Source: Viscum album
Taxonomy: Eukaryota; Streptophyta; Magnoliopsida; Santalales; Viscaceae
Assembly (NCBI GenBank): GCA_963277665.1
Contig: OY728120.1
Coordinates: 945,115,195 to 945,179,194 of the forward strand
Direction of reading: 5' to 3'
DNA: 64,000 bases
Under the pieces are notes generated by a model that was not told the DNA's origin, searched no databases, and worked only from the letters and a program-made list of their open reading frames with translations. This document shows positions 1 to 12,541 of this stretch, in pieces (the first letter of the stretch is position 1; each line of letters opens with the position of its first letter). The position numbers and the translations under genes are program-made.

Positions 1-916
1 ATAAATAGGACATATCACCCATCCAATCTGAATATTTTATTTAATCTAGTATGTAATGAATCTAAGAAAAAATTCTTTTCCAAGAAAATAGGACCAATGA
101 TATTGTACCCCAATAACAAGGTTAGTGGAAAATTAATAAATAAATGTCAAAAACATAAATCGAGAGATTATCGATGTCGATCTATATAGATAGACTCTAA
201 TTGATTCAGATGATAGACGAATGAGTTACATTAAAGAGTATGATTTTCGTGAGGAGTAACACACTACATAGGGAGAGGAGGGTCATGTGGTTGAAGAGGA
301 AGAATGAAAAAAGGAATAAGGTTTAAAATCTCAATAAGTGTAAAAAGAGTAATTTTACCCCCCAAAAACCCAGACACACATTTTGGTTCTATGGCTAAGC
401 TGAACCTCACTCTAATCGTTCGGCTTCCCCGTACAAATAAACCCACCTCCCATGGTTATGCCACAAGGTTTTCCTAACTGTGTTCCAACCGTGCATTGAA
501 TAGAGTGAGGGTACTGTATAAATGGTACTACCTATGTGGGATCAACACATGGTTTGGGAAACCATGAATAGTCCATGCGTATTACCTCTTTCTAACTATT
601 ATTGGACTAACATTTTACTACTCTAGGACACATGGTTTTAGAAAAACTGTGAATATCTATCAGAGCACATAAACATATAGAATGCAGGTCATGACATTTT
701 TAAAACTCCACAAATTCCCCCTGAAACATATCAGGCCTTCTACGAAGTCTAAAAAAACACATATAAGTGTTTCTACTCCCAGAATTGTGTTTCAAATCCT
801 GGTTTTAAAATTTTCCCATCAATTAATCACCAAAAGTTCAAATTCCTTCAAAATTTTACCATGGGTCAAAATATGGGTCATTACTGGTTTCATGACTCTA
901 GGACTGGGGTATTATA
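1..916 (+). mobile_element. 3' end of a gypsy LTR (element cut by the window edge)
   Basis: This stretch ends in ggggtattata and is followed after one base by a tRNA-Met-type primer site (918-929), so it should be the last part of a 5' LTR. A plausible TATA box, tgtataaatgg, lies at 515-525. There is no convincing coding sequence; the short ORFs on both strands look like chance. The sequence does not visibly match the last 900 bases of the LTRs at 3391-7536 and 59746-63848, although the interior downstream does match their interiors. The LTR is therefore either a divergent subfamily or has a different 3' part. The LTR call rests on the primer site and on the terminus resembling the other LTR ends. 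Confidence 0.6.
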
Positions 917-917
917 G

Positions 918-929
918 TTGGTATCAAAG
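918..929 (+). other. Primer-binding site, tRNA-Met type, first interior
   Basis: ttggtatcaaag resembles the common plant primer site TGGTATCAGAG, complementary to the 3' end of initiator tRNA-Met. It lies one base after the LTR end. The same site follows the LTR at 7536 and, on the minus strand, the LTR at 51821. Confidence 0.75.
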
Positions 930-1439
930 ATGTTTTAACAAAAACCTTTGAAATATGATATATAAAACCTAGATTCTGGAACATAACATTATGATACACA
1001 ATGAGGATATTTATAGAATAACATCCTATAGTCTTGGTGAGGTTGATATTATATGGATCTTATTAGAAATACATCCACATCAGGATAGTACAAGTGGGTG
1101 TTGTTCTGGAATATATGTACCTAGGGGTAACAACTCCAACAACATGCATCGATCCTGAATTGGTATATCCTAGTACACAACAACGAGCCTTATTTTACAC
1201 TAGTTTTGACACTCCTAGGTGATATTATTTGGATAATTCAAATTTTACATATAAATTATTGTGAGGTATTTTAAAGTATAGATATCCTCAAAGAAACCGT
1301 GCAGGCTATTATGAGATTATCTACACATGAATTTTTAAAACTATGCTATGTATTCCACTTTTTTGGGATTATAAATAATTTCTCATAATGATATGATCTA
1401 ATCTAGTGTATTCCTTTGTTTAAAAATTTCCCCTAGAAG

Positions 1440-2400
1440 GATGAATGGTATCAATACTCATGGAAAATATTGATATTAGGCTAATGAGGAAACCAAAATG
1501 GGTTTTTTGGAAATGGATAAAATTATGACCATACCAGGGTATCTTAATCATATTATAGAAAATAACAATTCATTAATGAAGAAACTTGTTCCACAACATG
1601 ATTCTCATATGATTTATCACTTTATGCGATAGAGGTCCCCATCATTTAATTGGACTGTTGACCCAATGGCAGCTGAGTGGTGGATTAAGTATATCGAGAA
1701 TATATTTTTGGTATTTCTATATGGTGAAAAGTAAAATGTCACATTCAAAGAGTATTTTCTCATTGGATATAAAAATAAATGGTGTTTATTGACCCATAAT
1801 ACAAGGGGGAATAATAACTAAAACTCATGTATTAGAGAAAATTTAAGGATTAAATCCTTGATAAATACATCCCTCATTTTCAAAAAACTGAGATATAGAC
1901 AAATTTATTACGTTTAAAGGGAATTGAGGAATAAAGAGATATTGAATATGAATCTACCTTTACTAGGTTATCAAGTTATGCTACTTATTTCATACACAAT
2001 CCAAACAGTGTGATTGAAAATTTCTCTGAAGGACTTATTTCATTTATTTGAAGAATGTTGGTGTCTCAATCCTTTTATTCATTTGATAAATTGTTATATT
2101 TGTTATCAAGACAGAGAAATAATTCTCCAAGTCTTGTGGCTTCAAAGGTAAGTAAGATAATAAGATAAAGGAATATTAAATAACAAATAAAGGAAAGAAG
2201 GGAATGCTGTATTTTCTAACATGTGACATCTATGGAAAGAATCACCTTGCGAAATGATTAAAAGGATCAGAGTATGATATAATTGTGGATAGAATTTTCA
2301 CCTAGAAAATTAATTAAAATGGATGAAGGAAAATTTTGTTATTCTGTGTTAAAAATTTAAGGAGATGGGGTACTATGAAAATGAATTCCCAAAGATTAAA
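1440..2400 (+). pseudogene. Decayed Ty3/gypsy gag (copy 1)
   Basis: Conceptual translation around 1660-1735 gives DPMAAEWWIKYIENIF, followed in another frame near 1735-1800 by NVTFKEYFLIGYKNKW. These match the two conserved blocks of the plant retrotransposon gag (capsid) family. The same blocks are better kept in copy 2 near 58011 and 58095. Near 2275-2330 there is a remnant of a CCHC nucleic-acid-binding knuckle (YNCG...HLE). Frames shift and stops are frequent, so no product is expected. Gag would form the cytoplasmic particle that packages the element RNA. Confidence 0.7.
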
Positions 2401-3380
2401 TAAAATATACCTAAAAAAATATAAGGGATCAAGGTCAATCATATGTTATTAACACAACCAAAGTGGAATTATTAATGTGATTATTTTTAGAAATATAAGA
2501 AATGTTTTTTAAAAGTATTTTATTTATGATCGTATCAACATATGAATAATGAAATATATAAGGAATTTAGTATTATACTTTTTCATCAAGGATTTGAAAT
2601 CATGTGTTGATTGGTACGGATAACCAGGACAAGTGATTCAGTAATAAGTTGGACTTTTGGGAAAATAAATTTTTAATGAGAAAGTAAAACCTTAATATGT
2701 TTTTGATATTTAGATTATAATATTGGATAAAGAGATGATTGATATGGCTAAATTCAATTAGATACTACAAACTTCCTTCGAACTGATTCAAAAAATTTGG
2801 ATCATAATATTTGGAAGGTTTATAAGGATATCCATTTATGAAATGGATTAAATAGAACAATAGATGAGGTTTTACAAATCATTGTATTACATCACCATTT
2901 GATGAAACATGTGCCAAGAAAATAAATTAAAATAGTTCAAGACACAAATATAATATTATTCATAAAGATATGTATAAAATATGTATATTTTCTATTATCC
3001 TTAGATGGTGAAATTATATCTTAACTCTAGGAAAACATACTTAAATTGTTTTCCCTGTTATATATTTTTATGACATCAATTACCATTATTCACACCACTA
3101 TTTTACGGTTTTGTGGTTAAAAATATTCTCATAAACATGTTTTCTATCACTCTCCATCAAGAACATTGTGGTTAGATTTCATTTCCATTTTTTTTGAAAA
3201 AAATCTCTTATTCAAAAGCCCAGTTTTTAGCAACCTTCTCATTTATTTTTCCCTCTTATAAGATAATGTGTTATTAACCTTATTTAGGATGTGGTTTTTT
3301 TCAATAATTTTTTATTTTTAAATTCCAAACCCTAGAACACCAAAATCAAGTTCATGTAGCGAGGAATCAATTTAATTATG

Positions 3381-3390
3381 GTGGGGAGAA
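3381..3390 (+). other. Polypurine tract, first interior
   Basis: gtggggagaa sits immediately before the LTR start tgtaacaccc. This is the expected site where second-strand DNA synthesis is primed. The equivalent tract of the second interior is ggtggaaaaa, just before 59746. Confidence 0.8.
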
Positions 3391-6300
3391 TGTAACACCC
3401 CACTAATTTACAAAATATTCAATTTTGAAAAAATTTAATATTTATGATATCTTTATTTTTATGCAACCCCACGATATGATTATACTACATACAATATTTA
3501 TTTAGCTTATGTTACATTCAAGGATGAGTTTCACCATACAATAATATATTATTATAATATTATCATTTATTATAATAAGATTTAACAGAGTTGTTATGTT
3601 GGAGAGTATGAATAGTATTAACAAACATAAAAAAATATATGGTTGAATTCATTGGTTACAAATTAATTATAAATGAACATAAGAACCAACTAAAAATAAT
3701 AATATGCTTCTTATAAAAACTTTTTCTATTACCACAAAGTCATTTTATCCTAATAAATTGAATTAATTACTATTGGTGATTTATATTAATGAAATATATA
3801 ATTTATATATTCAATCAAATAATTTTGACATTCATCAAATATATTTCTTATGCATAATTTAGAAACAACCCATGTAGTGCACATAAAACCCCATATTTTA
3901 ATAAATTTTGTTTTACGTCTTTTTGATGGTGACCCAATTTTAAATCCACATTTAGACACTTTTATATATTCTATTGGGAAAAATAAACTTATTTACTTAA
4001 ATCAATATTAAAAAATGTACATTATTTCAATTTTTGGTATTTTTCTGAAAAGATTCATGTTTTTACGAATAGTGGTAAAATATTTCATTTTAATTGAATA
4101 CATCATTTTTGTCTAAATAGTTTATAGTGTTAAATTATATGTTAGATAGTTATAAAGTATTATTAGATCAGTTTTTTATTATTTAATCTAATTTTACACC
4201 ATTTTAATCCAATTGAAATTGAATTTGGATAGTTAAGAATATCAATTGTTTGAATGTTTTCACTTTAAAACATTGTTTTCTTGTTCCATAAATGGGGTTA
4301 ATTTTTAATTAATTACTAAAACTTAGGTGTTCTGAATGTTTAAAAATGGATTTCATATTTGTAATTAGTGGGGAAAAATATTGTATATATGTTTATTTAA
4401 TTTTTGGGCATATGAATAGTAAATTTATTAATATTTTAATTACCACATTAATGGGCAAAATATGTAATTATAGGTAAAAATTCATATTATAAGTATTATA
4501 AAATTACCCTAAAACTTTTTCAAATTTTATTGGATTATATATTTTCAACCAAAATCATCCTTGAGCCTATTTTATGATCTATTGTATCCACTTGGATGAA
4601 TTTAAACCATTTATAGTATTTTACTATAAGGGACGTCCAATATGTAACAATCTTTTTTTTAATATGTATTATATTTTTTATATATGGTTATTTATATGAT
4701 ATATTCAAAAATAAATTTTCTTTTTAAATATAAACTTTTTATATTCAATATAGTAAATTATCATTAATTTTTTGTTAAGAAATAATTAAAATAACGGCTT
4801 TCACAATGATGAGGAAATAAATTTTTAATTAATGTACATATAAAATAAATGATATTAAAAATTTGAAAATAAATAAAATTTCATATAATTTATATCATCC
4901 ATGAATTTTCTTGATGACCAAGGCATATTATGTATTTATTAAAAGATTTTGGTTTTTTGTAATCTTGTGTACTGTTATTTTATAAAAATAAATCACAGAA
5001 TTAATTGTGTATATAAAATAAATTAGATTTTATTAAATAATATTTTTTAAATAAAGTCAATAAATTAACATTCATGATATTTTTAAATACATAGTATTAT
5101 CTTAAATGACATAAAATTCATAAAATTATAATCTTCTACCCACTAATTGGCATAAAGTTTAACCTGTCTTCCATGAATCATTTTTGATTTATTTGTCCTT
5201 TTATATTAACTATATTAACCACTAAAGACTAAAAATCCTTGATGACTCGATAAGAGTTAAATGGTTTAACATAGGGTTAAAGCCAACAGATGAGGTTCTA
5301 AATTAACGTTAACTAGTATAAAAATTATTAGGCTACAGGATTTCAACACATACTCATCTTATACTCATGAAAAGTAACTTTGGATCTATTTCTAATAGAA
5401 AATTAATTTGTATTAATTTAATAGTTTTTGAGTTTCCAAAAGTAACAACCACCTCAATTATAAAAGTGAACCTCCTCCATCAATTACTCACAGAGCTTTG
5501 AGCATTATAAATTGACCGAAACCTAGACAAATAATATCCTAACTTTCCTACCCTAATACTTGAATCCACCCTTAGTTCAGATATCCAACCAATACTTTTG
5601 GTATAAACCAAAATGAGTTCACTAAAAATGAGGTAACATTTTTCAATAATCACTGTAGTTTTATTTCTTTCTCTACTGATTCATTTGTTATTATTACACT
5701 ATTATATAATAAAACACGTATCCTAAGTATAATGATATGTTTTTATGTTATGGTTTCAACCTACACATACACACACTTCCATCAAATGGGTAACAAATGT
5801 ACCGTTCATGTACAACGAACTTCCACCACATGAAATGATGTCATTAATTTTTCCTTTACCACCTATCATTGTTGGTTATTATGATGTAGAAACAGTTTTA
5901 ATATTCTACATATGTTATTTATGTTATATTTATACTTGTTGAATTTTTATATAACATATACCTTCCTTCTTTCCATTTTCTGTAAATACGATAATATCAT
6001 TTGTGGAAGTCTAGACTACTGCCTCCTTAAAGCGATATGATTCATTCACACTATAAATTTTATGAATAAATGATGTTTTTAATATTAATATGTGATGTAT
6101 ATGACATATATAAGATACTTTAATTATAATATATATATATATATATCATTTACATTTTATTCTTTTAATGTGGAGAAGAAATGAAAATTGTGTTCACGCG
6201 TACGTACAACATACCGTCCCCCTGAATAGTGCATTTAATATCCTATCCCAAAATTTTATGGATTATGTTATATATATATATATAGTAAAGAAATATGATA

Positions 6301-7536
6301 TTTAAATAAAGATTAATATTATTTGGATGATACAATCATGATCTTTGTAATTGGAAAAACAAATAAAAAGTCAAAACCTACTCAAGAAACAAGGCAATTA
6401 ACACACGAAATAGTGATAATGATGACAAATTGTTTAAAAATAGGTGACAAAATAATATAATAAGATCATATATGACATCATAAATATAAAAATATTCTTA
6501 TAATATTTAATAACATGCCTTAAACAATTATAAAATATTTTAAATCATGTACAACTAAAATGGGAGTGTGAGGTAAGAGATTTTCATATCACTTTTTACA
6601 ACTGTGAGATAAATGTCATTTTCACAACTTACTTCATTTTTTGGAGTGTATCTATATCATATTTTGATATATAATATCATTAATCTCATTATCATTATGG
6701 TTTTAAATTTCTAAATTGATAACTATTTATTTTTATGGCGCTTATGATTCCAATATTTCTAAGTGGTATGAGACACATTGATTTAGAAATAACAACTTAA
6801 ATAAATTATATTATATATAAGGAATTATTTTATATAGGAACTATAAGTTTTGGATACAATATAATTAAATCCCCTTGATAAATTGGTAGACTAATGAGAT
6901 GAAATTAGTTTACAAAAACCCTTCTAGTTTATTTCTTAGAAGAATACATAGGTTTCTAACCACGGACATAAACTATATTACGAAAGGTAATGATGGTAGT
7001 GGTTCATATTCCAGATTCATGAAATCATATAATTAATAATTTCATTAATTTAATATATTATTTATCTAGGATATTTATTATCAACGTTTCTATGTATTTA
7101 ATTCATACTCAATTCATTTATTAAATGTAATGTTTTTTGGTTATTTTCCATTCCATATTGATTATGCCATATCTGGTTATTTTAATGAATTTTTTTTATC
7201 ATTTATTAATCCTTCAATGATGTATTATTATCTTCATTTAAATATTTTTTCTTCTTTACTTACCATTACTGAGAATTTCATCCCACCCATATTTTGTTTC
7301 CATTCCCTAGGATATGAATAAGATTCCTTTGAATGAGTTTCAAGGATGATGTTTATTTCATTTTAATATGTATCATGTTTATATTTTCTTTTCCTAACAT
7401 ATTATAGGTATCATTTATGTAATATGGATTTCCAAAATAGATAAAATATTAAATATTATATTATTTTCATCATTTTTATATAAAAATGTAATAAAACAAT
7501 GCATCGGATCTGGGCTTCTTTGATTAGGGCATTATA
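3391..7536 (+). mobile_element. Gypsy LTR shared by two interiors (4146 bp)
   Basis: It starts TGTAACACCCC right after a polypurine tract and ends gggcattata one base before a primer site (7538). It therefore acts both as 3' LTR of the interior at 917-3390 and as 5' LTR of the interior that starts at 7537. It matches the LTR at 59746-63848 from end to end by eye, for example around the tacgtac block near 6200 and the last 300 bases. It is also related, in opposite orientation, to the longer LTRs at 7846-15177 and 51821-57573. It is very A+T rich with simple TA runs near 6128-6147 and 6271-6284. ORFs of about 60 codons inside it (for example 5745-5942 and 7130-7321) look like chance. Confidence 0.85.
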
Positions 7537-7845
7537 GTTGGTATCTGAGAAAGTTTAGCATCAACCTTGGAAACTGGATTTAGAAAAATTATATTAGGGA
7601 ATGTAACCCAAAGAAATAAATTGAGGATTAATATATAATAACATCCTAAAATTTTGGTAAGATATATATTTTTTTGGCATTCCTTGCAATACCTCTGTAT
7701 CTAGATACTAAAAGTGGATGTGGTTCTCATACAAATATACCTTGGGGTAACAACTCTAACTCAGAGTATCATTCCTGGATCATTGTAACCATGTACATGA
7801 AAACAAGGATAATTTCACCCTTGTTTTAACATTCTTTAGGGATAC
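7537..7845 (+). mobile_element. Interior copy 2, 5' part: primer site and leader
   Basis: It contains the primer site ttggtatctgag (7538-7549) and a leader that aligns with 930-1220, including the gtaacaactc block (7746 here, about 1126 there). The leader stops at GATAC (7841-7845), where the minus-strand gypsy is inserted. It resumes with GATAC at 57574-57578 and then ggataattc, as in copy 1 near 1230. The two halves therefore belong to one interrupted element. Confidence 0.8.
7841..7845. repeat. Left target-site duplication GATAC of the large nested gypsy
   Basis: GATAC here and at 57574-57578 flank the minus-strand element exactly at its LTR termini. Removing the element and one GATAC restores a continuous leader like that of copy 1. 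Five bases is the normal duplication size for these elements. Confidence 0.75.
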
Positions 7846-10284
7846 AATAGTGAACCTCTCTTTTCCTATATTGACATTACGTCATTTTTTCATAACATTT
7901 TATAGATTACAAAAACACACTCCCAAATACCATATTAGTTTCGTGTCTTTACAAACATAGAATTGAAAATTATAGTATAGTTGAAGATCATCATTATTTC
8001 CCTAAAAGATCATTCCCTTTTTTACTCCAACTTAAAAACTCTCGTTATAACCTAGGGAAGGGAATCATAAGAAAATGGTGAGCTCATATTCTCAGTAAGG
8101 GTAAACAATGAAGATATGTAATAAAAATGAGAGCAAAAGGGTATAAAAACAATATCATGACATTTGAATATCATACCCTACATATAAAAAGATAAAATGT
8201 ATGAGTCATGGAATAAATATGGGAAGTTCATATGGCAAGAACCAGAAAACAAAAATAAATAATATGAGCCACGAAATATTAACATGGGAATAAGACATTG
8301 AATTTTGGTAGACATAAAAGCATTTAAAATTCATTTCTATAGTAGTAATGGAATCGCTACCAAGGATATCTTAGTAGTATGGGTTCACTCCCTATACTAT
8401 CCTGGTTTTCATGGTTCATTCTCATAACCACATTTGGCAGTCAAGGGTCATTACCAAGACCATATTAGTTGACAAGGTCCTACCTATCTATCTTATGAGA
8501 TATAAATCATTACCCAATTATTTGGAGGAAGATATATGTACTACCCATATAATAAATAATATATACATTTATGTTCCACAATATCATAAACAATCATATC
8601 ATTAACATAGAAATGTAATGGGATTCAAAAACATGTAATCATATTATAACCTATGGAAAAAATATATTTTTCATTAAACGTTCATCAAAAGAATAACCCC
8701 TAAAATGGAGTGGAATTTTTAAAAAACATTCCATTAAAATATAAACCATTTAAATAAAAAATATGAACGGTATCCTTGACCTATAATAAAGTATTTCATA
8801 TTAAGGGGGATGATTTTGAAAGATCACATAGACCATCCTTTTCCTTAAGAATCACTTTCTAAAAAATAATAAAATTTAAAACCATTTTCTTTTAAACCAG
8901 ATTGAGACCCCATAAATGAGTCATGAAAAATAATTTTTAACATATCATGATAAAAATATCCTTTATTAATTGAAATAGTTTTATTTTCTTAAATTTCCTT
9001 GCAATTTTACAAGAAAATATTTTATTTGAAAATAACCCAATATACATGTAAGGTAAGATTCAAGGAAATAAGGTTTCATGAAAGAGTAAAAATCCATTCA
9101 TTTAGTATATGTTTAAAAATATTCTTCTTATAATTATGAAAGAAAATTAAAAGGTAACTCCTTTAGGAAAATGAGAAAAATTTCTTTTATAAATGCTGTA
9201 GATAATTTCATACATGGGTAAAAATAACTTTAAAAATTGTAAAATCATAGTAAAAATATTATAGAATACAATTTTATAAAACATTGACATGGATGATAAA
9301 TATACCCTTGTAAATAATTCTGTATGAACAATCTTGGAAAATAACAATATTTTTTAAATCAACCATTAAAACTTTATAATCAGTAGGATCATATGATCCA
9401 TGATAGGAAAAAATATATGGATATTAAAATAACCTAATCTTATGGTTATCACCCATAAAATAAATTCATTTGCAGTATATACACTATGTTGAATAAATAA
9501 GTAGTGTATGAAACATATGTCTCATAGAAGTAAAGGTGAGACAAAAATCCCTTACTAAACAAATAAAATTATAATCAAGAACCCCATAAAAGCAATACAT
9601 TAATTAAATATTTTAATATCATTAAATAAATGAAATTAATTTTAAAACATTCAATAGTTCAGTATATATACCTTATAAAATAATCCAGTGATGAATATGG
9701 CATGTATCTCATAGAAATAAAAAGATGAATGAATTTCTCATACCTTATGTATTGAGTATACTAATACTCTTAGAAAACTCATGTATAATAATTATAAGTT
9801 TTTTATTAATCTATCATAGAACAATGTGAATATATATAATACCATATATTATTTACTTAAGGCATTATATTTTTCATTTATTATTAACTCCATTTTTATG
9901 TTATGTTTCGGGTGATACTTTCATTGTTAATCGTACGTGTTTTGAATTTTTAATCTTAAAAATACCAATGTAATAGTTTTTTATTTTAAAACATGATAAA
10001 AATTTCCTACATATTAAATATATAAATATTTATAATAATCATTAAAGAAAAATGAAAAACATCATTCATGGAGCTGGTAGGGAATATGTACGAATGAATG
10101 CCATTTTCATTTTCTTTTCATATTGAATGAAAAAAAGTAAATGACATGTAAAAAAATTTGAATATTTATATATAATAACATTTTAGACGAATTAATATGA
10201 AATAAATATCTTAAATTGTTACAAAAGTAATCCTTAATACATTCCATGTGAAATGTGAACGAATCGCATTTCTTTAAGGTGTAT

Positions 10285-10294
10285 GTAGTCCACA
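10285..10294. repeat. 10-bp duplication GTAGTCCACA, left copy
   Basis: GTAGTCCACA recurs at 12532-12541. The related LTR at 51821-57573 has a single corresponding site (near 54248), so the two copies bracket an insertion. Confidence 0.7.
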
Positions 10295-10506
10295 TGCAAG
10301 AAGTGTAGAGATATACATGTATGGTGATCACTCACTTCCTTGGATCCACCCTATTGTAAGAAGGTGATGGTTTTAATGGTGTTTGATATTATTTGGTGGA
10401 CATAAAAAGGGATCTACAAGCTTCTTCTTAGGTAACATGGGCATTTGAAGAGGTTCTAGGTTCAAATCTATCTGGATCTCAGAATACTACTTCTTAATCA
10501 ACAAAA

Positions 10507-11085
10507 TTGAGTAGTTTGAGTCAATTTGGTATTGTTTATAATCAACCTAAAATAGTGGTGGATGGAGATCTTTTAATCATAGTGGTGTGTTCTCATCCTA
10601 CAATGTTGATTTTCAGAGACTGTAGATCTACAATGGGTTTACAACGTACAATTGTGGTGGTTGGAGATATCCAATCTACAGCGGTTTTCTCTCATCCTAC
10701 AAAGGTGGAGGATAATGATCATATATCTATAGTAGTGATTTTTATGGTGGCGAGGTCTAAATCAGGTGTCTCTTATCACCCTGGTGTGGTGGAATATCAC
10801 CCATTAACAGTAGTGGTCGGTATGGATGAGACACACAATTCAATTATGATGAGTGTGGATTGTGTTGTTGCAGTGGAAACTGTTGAGAATGATGCTCATC
10901 ATCATATGAATAAGGCAAAGAATTATGTTCATATATCATTTAGATCTTCCTTTCCTAAGGAAGAGGGAAATATTATTAGTGTTACTATACTTGGAACAAC
11001 AATGGAATGTTTCCCTGGGATGATGAAATTTGACAATCTAGGTACTAGGAAGAGATCTCAATCTAGTACTTTAGTAACTCATTAG
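10507..11085 (+). CDS. Unrecognised 192-codon open reading frame in the 2.24-kb insertion
   Basis: This is the longest open frame outside the 6.3-kb young element; 192 codons without a stop is unusual in DNA this A+T rich. The predicted protein has no signal peptide, membrane segment or motif that I recognise. It is built of diverged repeats: a valine-rich stretch followed by SHPT occurs near residues 27-32 and 60-65, and a related SYHPG near 89. At DNA level ctcatccta recurs at about 10592 and 10693, roughly 100 bases apart. It may therefore be a decayed tandem-repeat tract that happens to stay open. The start is simply the first ATG. Upstream, 10340-10500 is non-coding. I would not assign a function. 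Confidence 0.3.
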   Translation: MSSLSQFGIVYNQPKIVVDGDLLIIVVCSHPTMLIFRDCRSTMGLQRTIVVVGDIQSTAVFSHPTKVEDNDHISIVVIFMVARSKSGVSYHPGVVEYHPLTVVVGMDETHNSIMMSVDCVVAVETVENDAHHHMNKAKNYVHISFRSSFPKEEGNIISVTILGTTMECFPGMMKFDNLGTRKRSQSSTLVTH

Positions 11086-11834
11086 GGTACCAACATAATA
11101 TATTTTTCTAATGTTAAATATGTTTTTCTAGAGTGAATTATGATGAAAGATGACCCCACCCACGTGATTATGAATACATAGGTGATTATTGATAGTTCAA
11201 AATATTTTAGTAATCCATAATTGCTCGTCTTGTTCTTCCCGTTATAAAAAAATACAGGGAAAATTGTTGATTTATTTTGAAATATGTCCTCAATATAGGG
11301 TTTTATTGATTATATATGTATCCCCATGGGTTGGGGCTTTTTTCACATCATTCTCCCAATAGAGGATCTGAAATAAAGGTCTTGTGTGATTGTCTTTATC
11401 AATTTAAAACTAGATATAATATGCTTTCAAAAGTGGGATTTTTTTATAATACTTTTTTCTATAAAAAAATACTAGTGATTAAGTATTTATTAAAATAATT
11501 TGTCTAAATTGGATATTGTTTCATACAAGGTTTATATTTATTATAGCCTATTTAGTGGGTATTATGATAGAAATGTATAATAATATTGAATATTTAATGT
11601 TTGGTCACTATGTTATAGTCCTAGTGGAGATTGACTTGAGATCTTGTTTGATCTATAACGTTTTCTGTGAGAACAAGAATATGTTATCTCTTTAAAAGAT
11701 GAATATGAAATTAATCTTGATTTCTTCATAGAGTGTTAAATCATTGGAAATTCTAAGGATAAATATCTTAAAAATGTGGTTTCAATTTTTGTTCTTTAAA
11801 AGGACATCATGAGGTTTCATTCTGGAAGAAAAAG

Positions 11835-12062
11835 ATGGATCAAACTAAAAATAATAATTTGGCCTCTACTATGGGAAAGGGATATGTGAATCTTAGTGTC
11901 AGTTCATTACATATGGACAGTGATTTGTATCTGGAGGTAGAATCAGTGACTCATGGGTCAAAGATGGCCTTGACATTGGTGCATGAGAACAGAGGATGTG
12001 CCCAAACAGATGAGGGAGACATTAATCAAGGGGTGAATTTTGGGATAGATCAGTTTCATTAG
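11835..12062 (+). CDS. Short open frame (75 codons), possibly a relic
   Basis: It lies in the same 2.24-kb insertion, downstream of the 192-codon frame and separated from it by stop-rich sequence. The predicted peptide is polar, with acidic residues in its second half, and has no motif I recognise. After the stop at 12060-12062 the same frame continues fairly open for some 30 codons. This suggests a longer ancestral frame broken by a stop. Low confidence that it is or was a gene. Confidence 0.2.
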   Translation: MDQTKNNNLASTMGKGYVNLSVSSLHMDSDLYLEVESVTHGSKMALTLVHENRGCAQTDEGDINQGVNFGIDQFH

Positions 12063-12531
12063 GAAACATCTCCAATAATTTATGGGTATAAAAACAAAGG
12101 TTATGTGGTAATATTTCAAATATTCAAAAGTAAATTAATAAACTAAGAGAAACCCAGGGCATCCAAAGAATGTGTGATGATATAGAATATGATTCTCTAA
12201 AAAATTCATTATATAGTCTGGTTTTGTCCAATGGAAAAGGATATTGTTGATAATTAAGGATTTCAACATGTTCATCCCATGAGAGGAATTCAAAGGTAAG
12301 ACTATTCTTATTTGAGGAAAATTATGGTCACTAGGTCTCATGCTCCCTTTGAGCACGAATCTGATTTTTTTGGTGATTATGATTCATTCTATCAGCTTGA
12401 TTGCGATATTTTACAATTATTTTTGGTTTTTTGTGGAAAGATACAATGAATTATTATATGACCCCATACATTTTTCCTTTTTTATTTTCCTTTTATTTTA
12501 ATAAATAAGGATCCCGCCATATCCTTTTCGA

Positions 12532-12541
12532 GTAGTCCACA
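12532..12541. repeat. 10-bp duplication GTAGTCCACA, right copy
   Basis: Right partner of the copy at 10285-10294; see the insertion entry. Confidence 0.7.

Larger units (their letters stand above)
917..3390 (+). mobile_element. Interior of a gag-only Ty3/gypsy element (copy 1)
   Basis: The interior runs from the primer site (918) to the polypurine tract (3381-3390), about 2474 bases. It holds an untranslated leader (about 930-1440), a decayed gag (about 1440-2400) and about 1 kb that aligns with the second interior. No reverse transcriptase, RNase H or integrase motif is visible and there is little room for them. The second interior, once the nested insertion is removed, has nearly the same length (about 2476 bases) and matches from leader to polypurine tract. 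The missing pol is therefore a family trait, not a private deletion. This is the layout of a non-autonomous gag-bearing element that would depend on enzymes from a partner. Tekay/Del relationship is inferred from LTR termini, LTR size and primer type only. Confidence 0.8.
10295..12531. mobile_element. 2237-bp insertion with 10-bp target duplication, class unknown
   Basis: This segment is absent from the sister LTR and is flanked by GTAGTCCACA on both sides. It starts tgcaagaagtg and ends ccttttcga. The ends are not inverted repeats and there is no poly(A) or poly(T) tail. A 10-bp duplication is typical of Mutator-like elements (9-11 bp), some of which lack obvious terminal repeats, and is also possible for a truncated LINE. 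It contains a 192-codon open frame at 10507-11085 and a shorter one at 11835-12062, neither recognised. Base composition is slightly less A+T rich than the surrounding LTR. Confidence 0.6.

Noticed and set aside
5745..5942. 65-codon frame with a hydrophobic end
   Set aside because: Inside a gypsy LTR; corresponding positions in the related LTRs (for example rc of 12680-12790) are not open in the same way.
10460..10470. ggttcaaatct resembling a tRNA B box
   Set aside because: No A box at a suitable distance upstream and no cloverleaf; not called a SINE or tRNA.
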